From NCBI GenBank assembly GCA_963691815.1, contig OY829651.1, positions 31,259,004 through 31,323,003 of the forward strand: a DNA stretch of 64,000 nucleotides, given 5' to 3'. Position numbers and translations under genes: made by a program. The number at the start of each line of letters is the position of its first letter. Position 1 is the stretch's first letter. Origin of the DNA: Echiichthys vipera (Eukaryota > Chordata > Actinopteri > Perciformes > Trachinidae). The notes below the pieces were generated by a model, which had not been told where the DNA came from, searched no databases, and saw nothing but the letters and a program-made list of their open reading frames with translations. Positions 11,060 through 22,577 of this stretch are shown here, one piece after another.

Positions 11060-12618
11060 AACGATAACTTCTCAAAGTTACTGCACAAAGAGGATGTTGC
11101 CCTTACGGATCCACCTCATGTCTCCCCTCACAGTCTTCTTTTGGAGGCCATTGGTGGTGTTTTTTTTTTTTTTGCAAACCCATTTAGATTGAAACAAGTA
11201 GTGCCACAAGCTGCTGTGTTATTTTGTTCAAGTTTGTTGAAAAGTAGACGGCTGGTGTAAAAGTATCAACATAAAAGTGGTAGCTGTTTCCAAGGTGCTC
11301 AAACCTCATCAGGTCCATGACTGACACTGAGGCCGTCCTCCTTTTGTCCCCTGTCTTTGACCTTGGCCTTATCTTTACCTTGATAAACAAAAACGTTTAA
11401 GGTGTAGCCAGTTTTGGTGTCTACCAATACAAATAGTTTATTGCCAAATTTTGCTGGTTTGTCTTTCATTTATTGCCTGAATCCAAATCTTGCTTTGCTT
11501 GCCACCATCCTCTTGTCAATTGATATGCCCTGGTGCAGTTGGAAAGGAGATTCACAGGTGTTTTATAATCTCGCAACAGCCTGTATAACGGGGGTTTTCC
11601 TCTTTCTTTTGTTCTCTTCATCTTCTGTGACATTAGAGAGATGAAGAGACCAAAAGATGGCCTCAAAGCGGTCCCTGTACATGGTGTTCTGGGGGAAGGA
11701 AAAATTGTATAGCCACTTCTTTCAATAGTCGGTCCTTGAGTGCACATGTACTAATTCAGAAAAACATAAAATGTGTCAACTGAGGGGAGACCACTTGTAG
11801 CGTGCACCTTTTTCCAGTAGTCTTGCAGCATTGCTGTTGATGTTGCAGTAGATTGCTGCTGAAAAACTGCTTCAGGCTGCAAGGACACCAGTTGACAGTG
11901 GTGTCGATCCAGGACCCAGGTGAATGTTTCGGTTCAAACCTGTGTTGGAGGTTCAACAGCTAGCTCTTCATTGCAGTGCCCCCTCTCCAGCAGCCACCCT
12001 TTGCTGCTTGCTGGCTTGCCCAACACAGCCACAGCATCTCTTTGATAGCCCTGGACGAGGGAAAGGGGGTCCAGGGTTCAAGGATGTAGACAGTGTCCGC
12101 ACTAGCTTGCACCTTGAGGGTGAAAAGGTCTTCATTCTCATCTCCATCATGATCGCTGTCGTATGAAAACAGAAAATAGATGTTGATAGAAACATATTCA
12201 AAGGACAGATGAATCACATTAATTTATAACAGCAGAAAAGCATATTAATATAAGGATGAAGCAGAAATGGATATATTTTGTAAACTTTGCCACCCAACTA
12301 GGCAAATAATCAGCACACAAATCTTATAAGGAGAGGTGATGCCTCAGTGTTGATGCTGAATGGGCCTGGAACCACACTCTCCTCTTCTTGTTGGCTATGG
12401 AAATGAGGACAATAATAATTATTTGGGGCTAAATATATAATGAAATATGCATATTAGACCAAAAGAGATGAATGCTGTGGAAAAATGTAAAAATATTAAA
12501 TACAATACAATATAGTGTATATAATTTTTGTAGGGAAGGTATTTGGGACTAAACTTAATGAAATATGTGCAAACAACAACATTAGACCGAAAGAAACAAA
12601 TTGCCCTGCGAAATTGGG

Positions 12619-12678
<60 letters not shown>

Positions 12679-12850
12679 AAAGTTAGCTAACGTGTTTTTA
12701 CATTTTTTTTTGTTCAACACAAAAATGAATAACAAATAGTTCACAATTCAAAATAAACACTTACACTTACTCACTGGGTCCAAGTTCAGAATGAACAATG
12801 CCTCCTCTTCTGAGCCGACACCATTGTAGCTGTCAAAGTCTGCAAACTCG
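11060..12850 (-). pseudogene. piggyBac-type (PGBD) transposase relic, probably with introns
   Basis: Read on the minus strand. An acidic N-terminal part (FDSYNGVGSEEEALF at 12843-12795; DSDHDGDENEDLF at about 12160-12120) precedes blocks typical of PGBD: the TMYRDRFEAIFW region (about 11690), LNSP-like PVNLLSN then RAYQLTRGWW (about 11555-11510), KPAKFGNKLFVLVDTKTGY (about 11463-11405), VMDLMRFEHLGNSYHFYVD (about 11325-11270) and GDMRWIRKGN (about 11120-11095). Piggybac transposases cut and paste at TTAA sites. Stops and shifts break the frame. The N-terminal blocks are separated by non-coding stretches that could be introns or decay. Its 5' end is cut by the L2 copy at 12857. Confidence 0.75.
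12626..12675. repeat. (TA)n microsatellite
   Basis: About 25 uninterrupted TA units inside the piggyBac relic. Confidence 0.98.
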
Positions 12851-12879
12851 AAACGCTGTAATTAAACCTCTTCTTAAAA

Positions 12880-13951
12880 AAACAAGAGGTACTAGCCACC
12901 TATAGACCTATATCTAACCTTCCTTTTCTCTCTAAGATCCTAGAGAAATTAGTCGCCAATCAGCTGTGTGACTTTTTACATAATAATGAGTTGTTTGAGG
13001 ACTTCCAGTCAGGATTTAAAGTGAATCATAGCACTGAGACAGCACTGGTAAAAATTACTTACCTTCTCATAGCAGCCTTCAACACTATTGACCATCGCAT
13101 CCTGCTACAGAGACTGGGGCATCTAATTGGCATTAAAGGAACCGCATTAAGCTGGTTTAAGTCGTATTTATCAGATAGATCTCAGTTTGTACATGTTAAC
13201 GACAAATCCTCCATGCACATAAAAGTCAGTCACAGAGTTCCACAGGGTTCTGTCCTTGGACCGATTCGATTCACCTTATATATGCTTCCCTTAGGAAATA
13301 TTATAAGGAAGCGCTCCATAAATTTTCATCGTGCTGATGACACACAATTATATTTGTCGATCAAACCAGAAGAAACTGATCAGTTAGCTAAACTTCAACT
13401 GTGCATTAAGGAAATAAAAAGCTGGATGACCTGCAATTTTCTGATGTTAAACTCTGAAGTTATTGTACTTGGCCCTGAAGGCCTCCGAAACTCAATATCT
13501 AAAGATATTATTACTCTGGATGATGTTGTGTTGTCCTCCAGCACCACAGTAAGGAATATGGGTGTTATTTTTGATCAAGATATGTCCTTCGATTCTCACA
13601 TAAAACTAACAACAAGGACTGCATATTTTCACCTGCGTAATATTGCGAAAATTAGGAAAATTGTGTCTTGTGTGAGAACATATTTCTCCTGTATTAGCTT
13701 CTTTGCACTGGCTACCTGTTAAATCTAGAATATAATTTAAAATCCTTCTCCTTACCTACAAAGCTCTTATTGGTCAGGCTCCGTCGTATCTTAAAGAGCT
13801 TATAGTACCGTATTACCCGACTAGATCCCTGCGCTCTGAGAATGCAGGGCTACTTGTCATTCCTAGAGTCCCCAAAAGTAGAATGGGAGGCAGAGCCTTC
13901 AGCTACCAACTCCCAAGTGTTATTCGGGAGGCAGACACTTTCCCCATATTA
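12880..13951 (+). pseudogene. L2 reverse transcriptase fragment (copy C)
   Basis: A long ORF (12991-13722, 243 aa) shows FNTIDHRILLQRLGHL, the VPQGSVLGPIRF block and, in place of YADD, HRADDTQLYLS, so the tyrosine-equivalent residue is changed to R while both aspartates remain. The family block preceding FNTIDH is shortened (LLDLSAA reduced to LIAA), a small deletion across catalytic aspartate A. The C-terminus continues in another frame to the MITE: FKILLLTYKAL, PRVPKSRMGGRAFSYQLP. Non-functional. Confidence 0.82.
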
Positions 13952-14533
13952 GGGCGTACTCACACTGTCCTTCTGGCCGGGGCCAAAACCGTTTTTTCAG
14001 CTAAAGCCTAGTACCTTTAAGCAGTGTGAGTGCACCCGTTCCGCGCATAACTGCGGCCAGCAGGCCGCCCACGGCCCGCTTGAAAGAGGTGGGCTTTAGC
14101 GGAGCCGTTTGCACATGTACGAGCACGAGCACGAGCCCTACGGCAGTAGCGTTATGCCCGCCTGTTCGGACATGTAAATAGAAGGAGGGACCATGCGCGG
14201 ACATTTAACAACAACAACAATGGCAGTGAAAGGTTCACGTTGATGTGATGCGGAGGTGGAGTTTTTACTGCAGATTTGGTCGGATGAAAATATTCAAAAA
14301 CAGTCCACAAGACGCACAAAAACTCCGAGGTCTGTGGAAAGATTTGTAAACAAAGCCACACACGCGATCAATGCGTGTGACGTGTTACGGCGTGATGGCG
14401 TATGGACAGCAAGAAGCATTGGCCGGCCCTGGCAGTGTGAGTACAAACGGGGCTGGGGCGCGGGGGGAGAGGGAGGGGGGACAAGTACCCTAAAGCCCTG
14501 GTCGCGGTGCGGAAGGACAGTGTGAGTACGCTC
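13952..14533 (+). mobile_element. PIF/Harbinger-like non-autonomous element (MITE), 582 bp
   Basis: Terminal inverted repeats GGGCGTACTCACACTGTCC and its partner at 14515-14533 differ at one of 19 bases. A TTA duplication (13949-13951, 14534-14536) flanks it, the 3-bp TWA target of PIF/Harbinger. Removing it restores the L2 frame. Inside, a short ORF (14256-14525) starts LLQIWSDENIQKQ and resembles the Myb/SANT-like DNA-binding protein encoded by autonomous Harbingers, so it probably derives from one by internal deletion. Confidence 0.8.
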
Positions 14534-15396
14534 TTAAACTTAAAACTTTCCTCTTTGATAAAGCTCACAACCAGAGCTTATGAGCCTTTATCTGTGTTGT
14601 TATTTTTAAGCTGATTTTGTTCTGCTTACTAAATGATGCTGCCATAGGCCTAGTCTGCCGGAGGATAATCCTGTTGCTGATAATCTGAGCTTTTATCCTG
14701 TCTGTCTGAAAAATTCATGTCTGCTGCTGTGGTCCTGCGTGACGCTTCCTGCTGCTATTAATACTATTAGTTATATATATTATCATTAGTTTCGTAAATT
14801 ATAAAATTCATAGCCATAAAAACATTTTCAGTCATATTCCTCATTGTATCGCAGCTGTTATTACTACTACTCACATCATTGATCATATTTACGCCATAAT
14901 TATTATCGTTCATATTCTATCCCCTTAGCTGTACTTGTTTCTACTATTTATATCACTCTTGTATATAAACAACTGTATGTCATGTCATGTCATATTAACA
15001 TACTATAGATATTATTATAGTTACTTTAATGGTTGCTTGCCTCTCTGGGACTGTCTGTCTGTCTGTCTGTCTCTTTCTCCCCCACCGCTCAAGATGTTCG
15101 TCCTCCGTAGAGCTGGGTCTGTTCGACGTTCCTGTCTGTTAAAGGGAAATTTTTTGTTGCCACCGTGTGTAGAAGCTTGCTGGATTAATACTGGATATAA
15201 TCATACTTATTATTATTAAAGTCCGACACAAATCATGAAGAAGTCAGAGTGTGGTCTTTACCTACTGAGATAACCTTTGTTATGATTGGGCACTATAAAT
15301 TAAACTGAATTAAAACTGCACTAACCACAGACAGTCAACTCTCCTACTGCTCTTACAGACACCTGAACTAACCACAGTCTCTTACTGCAATTCATG

Positions 15397-15436
15397 GCGG
15401 TGAGTAACGGCATAATGAAATGCCGTTGCTCACCGC
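15397..15436. repeat. Near-perfect 16-bp hairpin
   Basis: GCGGTGAGTAACGGCA is followed by an 8-base loop and TGCCGTTGCTCACCGC; 15 of 16 positions pair. It lies 80 bp after the L2 3' end. It could be a MITE remnant or a structured transcript. Confidence 0.8.
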
Positions 15437-15935
15437 ATGTATTTCTCAGCGCTGTTTGAGAGAGGTACAAGAGAGGGAATCAAAAGGTGGAAGGTCAGGA
15501 AAATAAAGCGTTTTTTTTTTTCAAAATAATATAATTTATTTATTTTTAATTACTTTAAATACAAAGTTTTTGATCAATCAATGAAGAGTAATGCGTGATT
15601 CAACCATTAAAGTCAATTTAGGGAGGGTTTAATGTATGTAATTTGTGGGCAGCACCAAATCTATTTCCTGCTGTCTGTATGAACGTAATGTGATTTAAAG
15701 TACTTCTGGCAGATCAGCTAAATAATTTAGGATCCCTAATGATCCTAGAAGAATAAAACATAAAGTTGTATTATGCATTTAAATTACAGCCATTCAAAAG
15801 GAGGCTTTTTCATTGGAAGTGGCTTTAGCTGTGACACATAATGTAAATATGGCAGTTAGTTGCATGATAAGTAATCAGACTAAAGAATAGGTGAGTTTTT
15901 GTGATGTATAGTTCTGACAAAGGTACCATACTGAA
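15437..15935. other. Unassigned AT-rich DNA
   Basis: No coding region or element recognised. Confidence 0.5.
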
Positions 15936-16187
15936 GAAGAAGAATTACTTTTATTTATCCGCAAGGGAAATTTACTCTGTTATTGTTTTACAGGTTTCAC
16001 ACACACAGGCCCGAAATACACACATGCACAAACAGGACTTATACACGCAATTAACGGAGAGATGAGCGAGGGGGCTGCCAATGCCCACCAGTCCACACTC
16101 CATTCATGGTTCACACAGGGACTCGAAACAGCAACCCCCCGGCTCCAGCCGAGTCACCTATGGACTGAGCTACTGCCAGACTCATCT
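15936..16187 (-). mobile_element. tRNA-derived SINE (family 1), antisense
   Basis: Read on the minus strand it starts GGCAGTAGCTCAGTCCATAG (A-box-like) followed by GTTTCGAGTCCC (B-box-like), and ends with AATTTCCCTTGCGGATAAAT and an AATTCTTCTTC tail. The tail resembles the 3' ends of the Rex1-like LINEs here (for example 22214-22255), suggesting mobilisation by that machinery. Related copies at 42095-42150 and 43690-43985. Confidence 0.65.
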
Positions 16188-16681
16188 ACAGTGAACTCAA
16201 AGGCAGCTAAAAAGTGATTACTGTGTGGATTGTCAGTGTGTGGGACAGGCATATATGAGATTTTAATGTTAAGAATATGCATATTTGAAGAGACTGACAA
16301 TATTGGCTTAGTACCTTTGTGGTTTGCTTAATCTAATATCCTGGCTTCATTGCCACCCTCTGACTCAATGGAACATGAGTCATTTTCAGATTTTCATTTG
16401 TTTCTAAAGCATCACTTTACAGTGTGATTCCATGTTATTGGTTCTGGTGTCAATGCATATTGAAACAGCTAATGGGTAAATTCCCAGACCTGTGAATCAC
16501 TTTCTACTGCTGCGTTCTGACCCCCAAAGTAAACTTCAGAAGGAAATAATGATCTTGTTCCCACTCAGTCCCATGTCATGTCCACATTCAACCCCACAAC
16601 CTGTCTAGTGCTTCAAGTCATCTATTACATTTCACCAAGACCATCATCTCTCCCTAATCTCAACCAAGATCTTTGAGTTTC
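16188..16681. other. Unassigned DNA
   Basis: No gene or element recognised. Confidence 0.45.
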
Positions 16682-18535
16682 TTAAAGGTTCTCTGTGTAA
16701 CTTTCAGAAAACGTGTTCTTGGCGACAGTGGTGCCCTGCTTGCCCGCATACTACATAGCTTCAAGAAATACCAGCCAAAACTGTGAGATTTGTACGATAA
16801 ATTTCTGATTTCTGTGACTTCTGACCCCAGAGAGAGTCCCTGGCCAGGCTGAAGATTCTTAGCTGTTGTTTTTATAATAAACTTTTGAAACTTTAAGAAG
16901 TATTCTGGTTTTCCTTGAGTAAGAACACGATAGTACACCTATGGAAAATGTTTGCTGACAATTTATAATATATATTTTTTATGCCCCACAATAAATCTGC
17001 CAGTTTTTACAGTTCAGAACAACTGAAAACCAAATATTATAATAGAATTTCATAATCTGTACAATCTGTACATCCTGTACATCTTCATGAGTTAAATGCA
17101 AACAAGGAAACGTCAGAGGTAAAAGCAGCAACTTTATTCTCATTACAGTTATGGGTGATATAATAGTTGGAAAACATAAATGACAATGATTGTAGCTGAT
17201 ATCATTCAAAACATACTCAGCAGTGCTTGATTCCTCCATGGTTGAGGGATTTGGAACTAAAGTCACATCACCAGGATCCCCCACTGTCTCCTCCCCTGAT
17301 TCTGTTTCAGCCAAGAACCAGTCTGGTAGAGGTGCAGGCTGAGCAGCTTATAAAGAGGTCGACACTAATCCCAGTTAGAAAGTTACAAAAGTTATTAGTG
17401 ACAAGATGAATCATATCATGCTATCAAATATAAGCCAACTAATCATTTATTTTATTTTTGTTTCTTCACAAAAAATTTACACAAGACATTTTGGGTGGTC
17501 TTTCAGACTATTCTAGTGTGTTGTTGAATCAGGATTTTGCAAGTATCTACATTATATTATATTATTTACACAACATGACTGATTATGAAAGCCGTCATGA
17601 ACTTGCCACAGTGCGACCACAGCTCTGCGAAGTGTAAACAGCAGTTCCCATAAGTTATAACAGAGAGACCTTGACAGATTATTACAGTCGCATTAAAAAT
17701 GTATTACCAGCTTTGCTGCACTGCACCAACATTGCAATAATGTCATTGTTTATTATGGCGGAACGTTGGAACATTTGCTAAATACACAGTTGTATTACTT
17801 CCCAATAAAAAACAGCAGCTAACGTTGGCACTGACACAACACTGCGGTCATGCTAACGTGACTAGCAAAAATCTAACATTCTCTATGAGAAAGGAAGATT
17901 TCTTTTCACTGTTGGTTGAGTAAAGAAACATACATACTGACTCCTGCTTGCTGTCGCAGCCCCAGGATAAACGCAACACCAGTCTCTTGTAAAAACCGAG
18001 AGTATTTTGCATAATGTTGTGGAAACACTCCTCACTGAAATGAGCATTGCAGATCTGCAGTCCATCCAGGTTTGTCGGCATGTGTGAACGGTGTCTGAAA
18101 ATAGATTACAACCATTTCTGACTTAGTATTTTTTGGGAGAAAGTGATATTAAGTTCCGGGGTCCTGTGTACATCCCAAAACTGCACACTCTACTGTTAGC
18201 TGTCTAAACTTCCACATACTGCCATTGCTAATGATTATGCTAATTCTGACCATCACACTTGCGTCCTCTCATGGATGTGTGTTCGTGCACTAGAAGTTTC
18301 CAGTTCCCCACATTTGCATATTCGACAGCGATCGGTTAGTTGTCCTAGAAACGTACATAATCATAAATTATAAATTTAATCATAAATTTCACAGAGGTGC
18401 TCCTTTGGAGAGGAATGTGAAAACACCTCTTTAGTTACAAACTTTGATCAGATACAAGTCACTATGGTCATTGTCAGACATTTTAGAGGACATAAACTGA
18501 AGAAAAACACATTTTTGAGTGTAGGGGCACTTTAA
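16682..18535 (-). mobile_element. DNA transposon relic with a THAP-like domain exon (Kolobok- or P-type candidate)
   Basis: On the minus strand, 18081-17848 translates to a stretch with LDGLQICNAHFSEECF and LGFYKRLVLR, the second half of a THAP-type zinc finger (CxxHF then a hydrophobic tail). A TTTTCAG acceptor-like site lies just upstream near 18100. Another open block at 17314-17230 (AETESGEETVGDPGDVTLVP) is acidic and could be a later exon. The outer sequences resemble TTAA-flanked ends (TTAAAGG at 16682; GGGGCACTTTAA to 18535), but clear inverted repeats were not established. A host THAP gene relic is the alternative. Confidence 0.4.
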
Positions 18536-19812
18536 ACAAAAGTACAATCTTCGAGTGAAGAGAGATTATGTGATGATTTTTTCTACAGTAGCTTAATCCT
18601 TGAGGGTGTGAGAGCAGAACATGCGGAAGGTTTACAAAAAAATCTATCACTCAATTGCACCTAATTACATGTAGCCTGGCAGATGGTTATGATAAATTTA
18701 AGCCATTCGGTTTGGCCCTTTCAGGAGATATAGATGTAAAGTACAGTGGCTTGAATGTGGACCAAAAAATTATAACCCAAGAGTGATCGCTCACTTTTTC
18801 AAGTCATGTATTCAAAACCTTGGATGTCATCCCCATGAGATTGAGGAGTGATTGCAGTACTGAGAACAACATAATGGCTGCAATTCAATGTACCTTATGC
18901 CATCATCACAGTGACTACTACTCTGGAGCATCCAGCCACATGTATGGCTCATCTATAAAAATAAAAACAGCGTATTGAGTCCTGCTGGTCAATATTTAGA
19001 AAGGGAAGGTGTTTGGTCTTCATTAAGGGTAAATAGAAATGGATAGATACTTTACTCATACTTCTAAGTATATACTCATATGTTTGAATAATAAAATCAA
19101 AGGTTCGTCGTGATTAAATTTATGGTCTGTTCATCTTTCGGTTATTCGATTTTTCTTCTCAGGAACAAGGAGTGAAAAACCGAAAAACACTATATATATA
19201 GTAGTGTGTGTCACAAACTAATATTTATATAACAGTGATTCTGACATCACTTTAAACACAGTCCAGGTGGTCGCTACAGCTTAGGTCTGAGAAATCAAAG
19301 CCACACTACATTGCCAAGTTTCTGAAATTCAGTACACAGTTTGACCGTTTGTTTTTCACATGTGCACCTTCATGGCACTAACAGGTATATCTACACACAC
19401 CTAGAACAGAGAGGCTCATAGAGCAGACTATAGGCCTGTATCAAAGCTACCGCACAACATGCTAACATTAGTTCTAACAGGTTAACCTGCAAAATAAACA
19501 CCAAAATAGCATGAAAATGGTAGAACTCGGCTTCTAAGTCTGAAGTGTGGTCTGAGCCGGGTAGCCAGTAACAGTAATAGATCTATCTTGAGCTTCAGTT
19601 TTTAAAGTGACTCCTGCTGTGTAAAATAAAGTTACTGGACCCTTGTTAAGACGTTTCCAGTCATTGTGAGGAAATTTCAGGCAAAAATCCAAAACACAAA
19701 ACCCTTAAAAATAAAGTTAATCTACTGGGTCACCGCCTCCGCTGATGATGGGAGTGCATGACAGCTTTTCTATTGGGTCATAGCCTCGACAGTATAGCAC
19801 GTAGCTAACATG
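18536..19812. other. Unassigned DNA
   Basis: No gene recognised. A short TATATATATA run lies near 19190. Confidence 0.5.
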
Positions 19813-19939
19813 TAACCCCAATTCACATGAAGTTGGGACATTGTGTAAAACATAAATAAAAACAGGGTGCAGTGATTAGCAAAATCCTTTTCAACCTGAA
19901 TATACTACAAAGACAAAACATTTAATGTTCAAACTGATA

Positions 19940-20574
19940 GTAAATTGTTTTTGCAAAAAAAAAATCACTAATTTTGAATTTGATGCCTGCAACACATTTA
20001 AAAAAAGCTGGGACAGGGGCATGTATACCACCTTTCCTTTTAACAACTCTCAGTAAGCATTTGGGAACTGCGGACACTAATTGTTGAAGCTTTGTAGGTG
20101 GAGTTCTTTGCCATTCTTGCTTGATGTTCGACTTCAGTTGCCCAACAGTCCAGGTCTCTGTTGTCATATTTTGTGCTTCATAAAGCTCCACACATTTTCA
20201 ATGGGAGACAGGTCTGGACTGCAGCCGGCCAGTCTAAAACCCACACTCTTTTTACTATGGAGCCACGCTGTTGGAACACTTGCAAAATGTGTCTTGACAT
20301 TATCAGGGATGTACGTGAAAAAGACGTTGGTTGGATGACATACCATCACAGATGCTGGCTTTTGAACTTTCCATTAATGACAGTCTGGATGGTCCTTTTC
20401 CTCTATGACCCAGAGGACACAAAACAATTGTAAATGTGGATTGTCAGACCACAGTACACTTTTCCACTTTTCCTCACTCCATCTCAGATGAGCTCGGTCC
20501 CAGAGAAGCGGGCGGTGTTTCTGAGTGTTGTTGATATATTGTTTCTCTTTGCATGGTAGAGTTTTAACTTGCAC
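19940..20574 (-). pseudogene. Tc1-like transposase remnants
   Basis: Minus-strand blocks: YINNTQKHRPLLWDRAHLRW then WKSVLWSD (20536-20444, holding the second catalytic aspartate of the DDE triad), TAWLHSKK and AGCSPDLSPIENVWSFMK (20268-20170, holding the PDLSPIEN block with the final glutamate), and IKQEWQRTPPTKLQQLVSAV (20133-20065). Frames shift between blocks, and the stretch between WSD and TAWL is shortened, so the middle of the catalytic core is missing. Confidence 0.85.
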
Positions 20575-21081
20575 TTGCAGATGTAGTGATGAACTGTGTT
20601 AACTGACAATGGTTCCCTGAAGTGTTCCTGAGCCCACGTGGTAATATCCTTTACAGAATGATGTCTATTTTTATTGCAGTGCCGTCTGAGGGATTGAAGG
20701 TCACAGACATTTCATGTTGTTTTTAGCCTTGCTGCTAACGTGCAAAGATTTATCCAGATTCGCTGAATGGTTTGATGATATTATGGACTGTAGATGATGA
20801 AATCTCTAAATTTCTTGCAATAGTACATTCTTAAACTGTTAGACTATTTGCTCATGCAGTTGTTCATAAAGTGGTGATCCTCGCCCCATCCTTGCTTGTG
20901 AACGAGTCTTTCAGGGAGGCTCCTTTTATACCCAACCATGACACTCACCTGTTTCCAATGAACCTGTTCACCTGTTCCAAACAGGTGTTGGAGCATTCCT
21001 CAACTTTCGCAGTCTTTTTTTGACCCTGTCCCAGCTTTTTGGATCAAAGTGCAGGCATCAAATTCAAAATGAGTGAATATC

Positions 21082-22255
21082 AAATTCTTTGATTTTTCTA
21101 GTGCTTTTAACACCATTCAGCCACTGCTACTGGGGGAGAAGCTGCAGCTGATGGGAGTAGATGACACAATGATGTCCTGGATCACTGACTACCTGACAGG
21201 CAGGCCACAGTATGTCCGTATGGGCAGTGTTCTGTCTGATGTGGTGGTTAGTGATACAGGAGCTCCACAGGGGACTGTACTGTCTCCTTTCCTGTTCACC
21301 TTATACACCACTGACTTTCAGTACAACACTGAGTCCTGTCAGCTGCAAAAGTTTTCTGACGACTTGGCTGTTGTTGGGTGTATAAGTGAGGGACAGGAGG
21401 AGGAGTACAGGGCACTGGTAGACAACTTTGTGAAGTGGACTGGACAGAATCACCTGCGGCTGAACATCAGCAAGACCAGAGAGATGGTGATAGATTTCAG
21501 GAAGAAGAGGATGACGGCTTTCCAACCTCTGTGCATTCTGGGAAAGGATGTGGAGGATTACAAGTGCCTGGGTGTTACCATCAACCACAGACTGGACTGG
21601 AGATCTAACACTGAAGCTGTTTACAAGAAGGGGATGAGCAGACTTTACTTCCTGAGGAAGCTGAGATCCTTCAACGTGTGCAGCAAGATGTTGGAGATCT
21701 TTTATCAGTCTGTGGTGGCCAGTGTACTTTTCTTTGCTATGGTTTGTTGGGGAAGCAGCATTGGAGCCAGCGACACCAACAGACTCAACAAACTGATCAG
21801 GAAGGCTGATTGGCTGCAAACAGGACACTCTGGAGGCTGTGGTGGAGAGGAGGACACTGAAAAAACTGTTATCCATCATGGATGATCCTCTCCACCCTCT
21901 CCAACTCACACTGGTCAGACAGCGGAGCACCTTCTCCAGAAGGCTGCTTCAGCTTCGCTGTCGTAGCAACAGATACAGGAAATCTTTCCTGCCACAATCC
22001 ATCACTTTTTATAATAACTCTCTCACCTCTGCCTTTTTTTTGTATTTATTATTATTGTTATAGTATATTTTGCATATTTTGTTGTATATATTATTATTGT
22101 TTATTGTTTATAGCACACTGTGCACTGTATATATACACTATGTATGTATTGGGTTCTATTTATGTTATGTACAAAGTGTTTATTTGCTGACCCACTACTG
22201 CTATTACAAAATAATTTCCCAGTCTGGGATCATTAAAGTAATTCTATTCTATTCT
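21082..22255 (+). mobile_element. Rex1-like LINE (copy B), 5'-truncated
   Basis: Inserted into the Tc1-like element with ATATC at 21077-21081 and 22256-22260. It starts in the middle of the reverse transcriptase and ends with TTTCCCAGTCTGGGATCATT, AAAGTAATTCTATTCTATTCT, a Rex1-style 3' tail with short tandem repeats. Confidence 0.85.
21084..21885 (+). pseudogene. Rex1-like reverse transcriptase, 3' half
   Basis: The open frame to 21885 begins FFDFSSAFNTIQPLLLGEKL, then GAPQGTVLSPFLFTLYTTDF, and KFSDDLAVVG where the family has YADD (here FSDD). It continues with LRLNISKTREMVIDFRKK and SRLYFLRKLRSFNVCSKML. A frameshift near 21850 moves the conserved C-terminus into another frame (21839-22063). 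The 5' endonuclease is absent through truncation. One of the best preserved RT frames in the window. Confidence 0.85.
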
Positions 22256-22577
22256 ATATCTTAAAAAAAAAAAAAAGTTTATCAGTTTGAACATTAAATA
22301 TCTTGTCTTTGTAGTGTATTCAATTGAAAATAAGTTGAAAAGGATTTGTGAATCATTGTATTCAGTTTTTATTTACGTTTTACACAACGTCCCAACTTCA
22401 TGTGAATTGGGCTTGTAGTTGCTGCAGCCAAGGGCCCCTTTCGCAAACAGAGCATTGGAGGGTGTGCCAGGCAGACACAGCCGCAGTCTGGGTCAATGTA
22501 TGATTCACTAGTTTTATGGAAGTAAAGACGCAAATACTACCAAAGCGTTACAGGCAGGTAAAGAGAAATGTTTTTTT

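Larger units (their letters stand above)
12857..15318 (+). mobile_element. L2-clade LINE, second family (copy C), 5'-truncated
   Basis: Starts inside the reverse transcriptase and runs through the C-terminus, a 3' UTR with GCCATAGGCCTAGTCTGCC (about 14641), a CTGT/CT-rich tract near 15050, and a 3' end with GATTGGGCACTATAAATTAAACTGAATT (15276-15310). It interrupts the piggyBac relic. It is the same family as the antisense copy at 27235-29376, and differs from the copy at 1748-9152. A Harbinger MITE sits in it at 13952-14533. Confidence 0.85.
19813..22417 (-). mobile_element. Tc1-like DNA transposon with long inverted repeats
   Basis: The left end (TA then ACCCCAATTCACATGAAG) and the inverted right end (CTTCATGTGAATTGGG then TA) match over more than 100 bp, including GTTGGGAC and ATTTAATGTTCAAACTGATA blocks (19925-19944 against 22280-22299). 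TA flanks both ends, as for Tc1/mariner. The minus strand carries transposase remnants. Removing the Rex1-like insertion leaves about 1.4 kb, so part of the transposase is lost. Confidence 0.85.
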
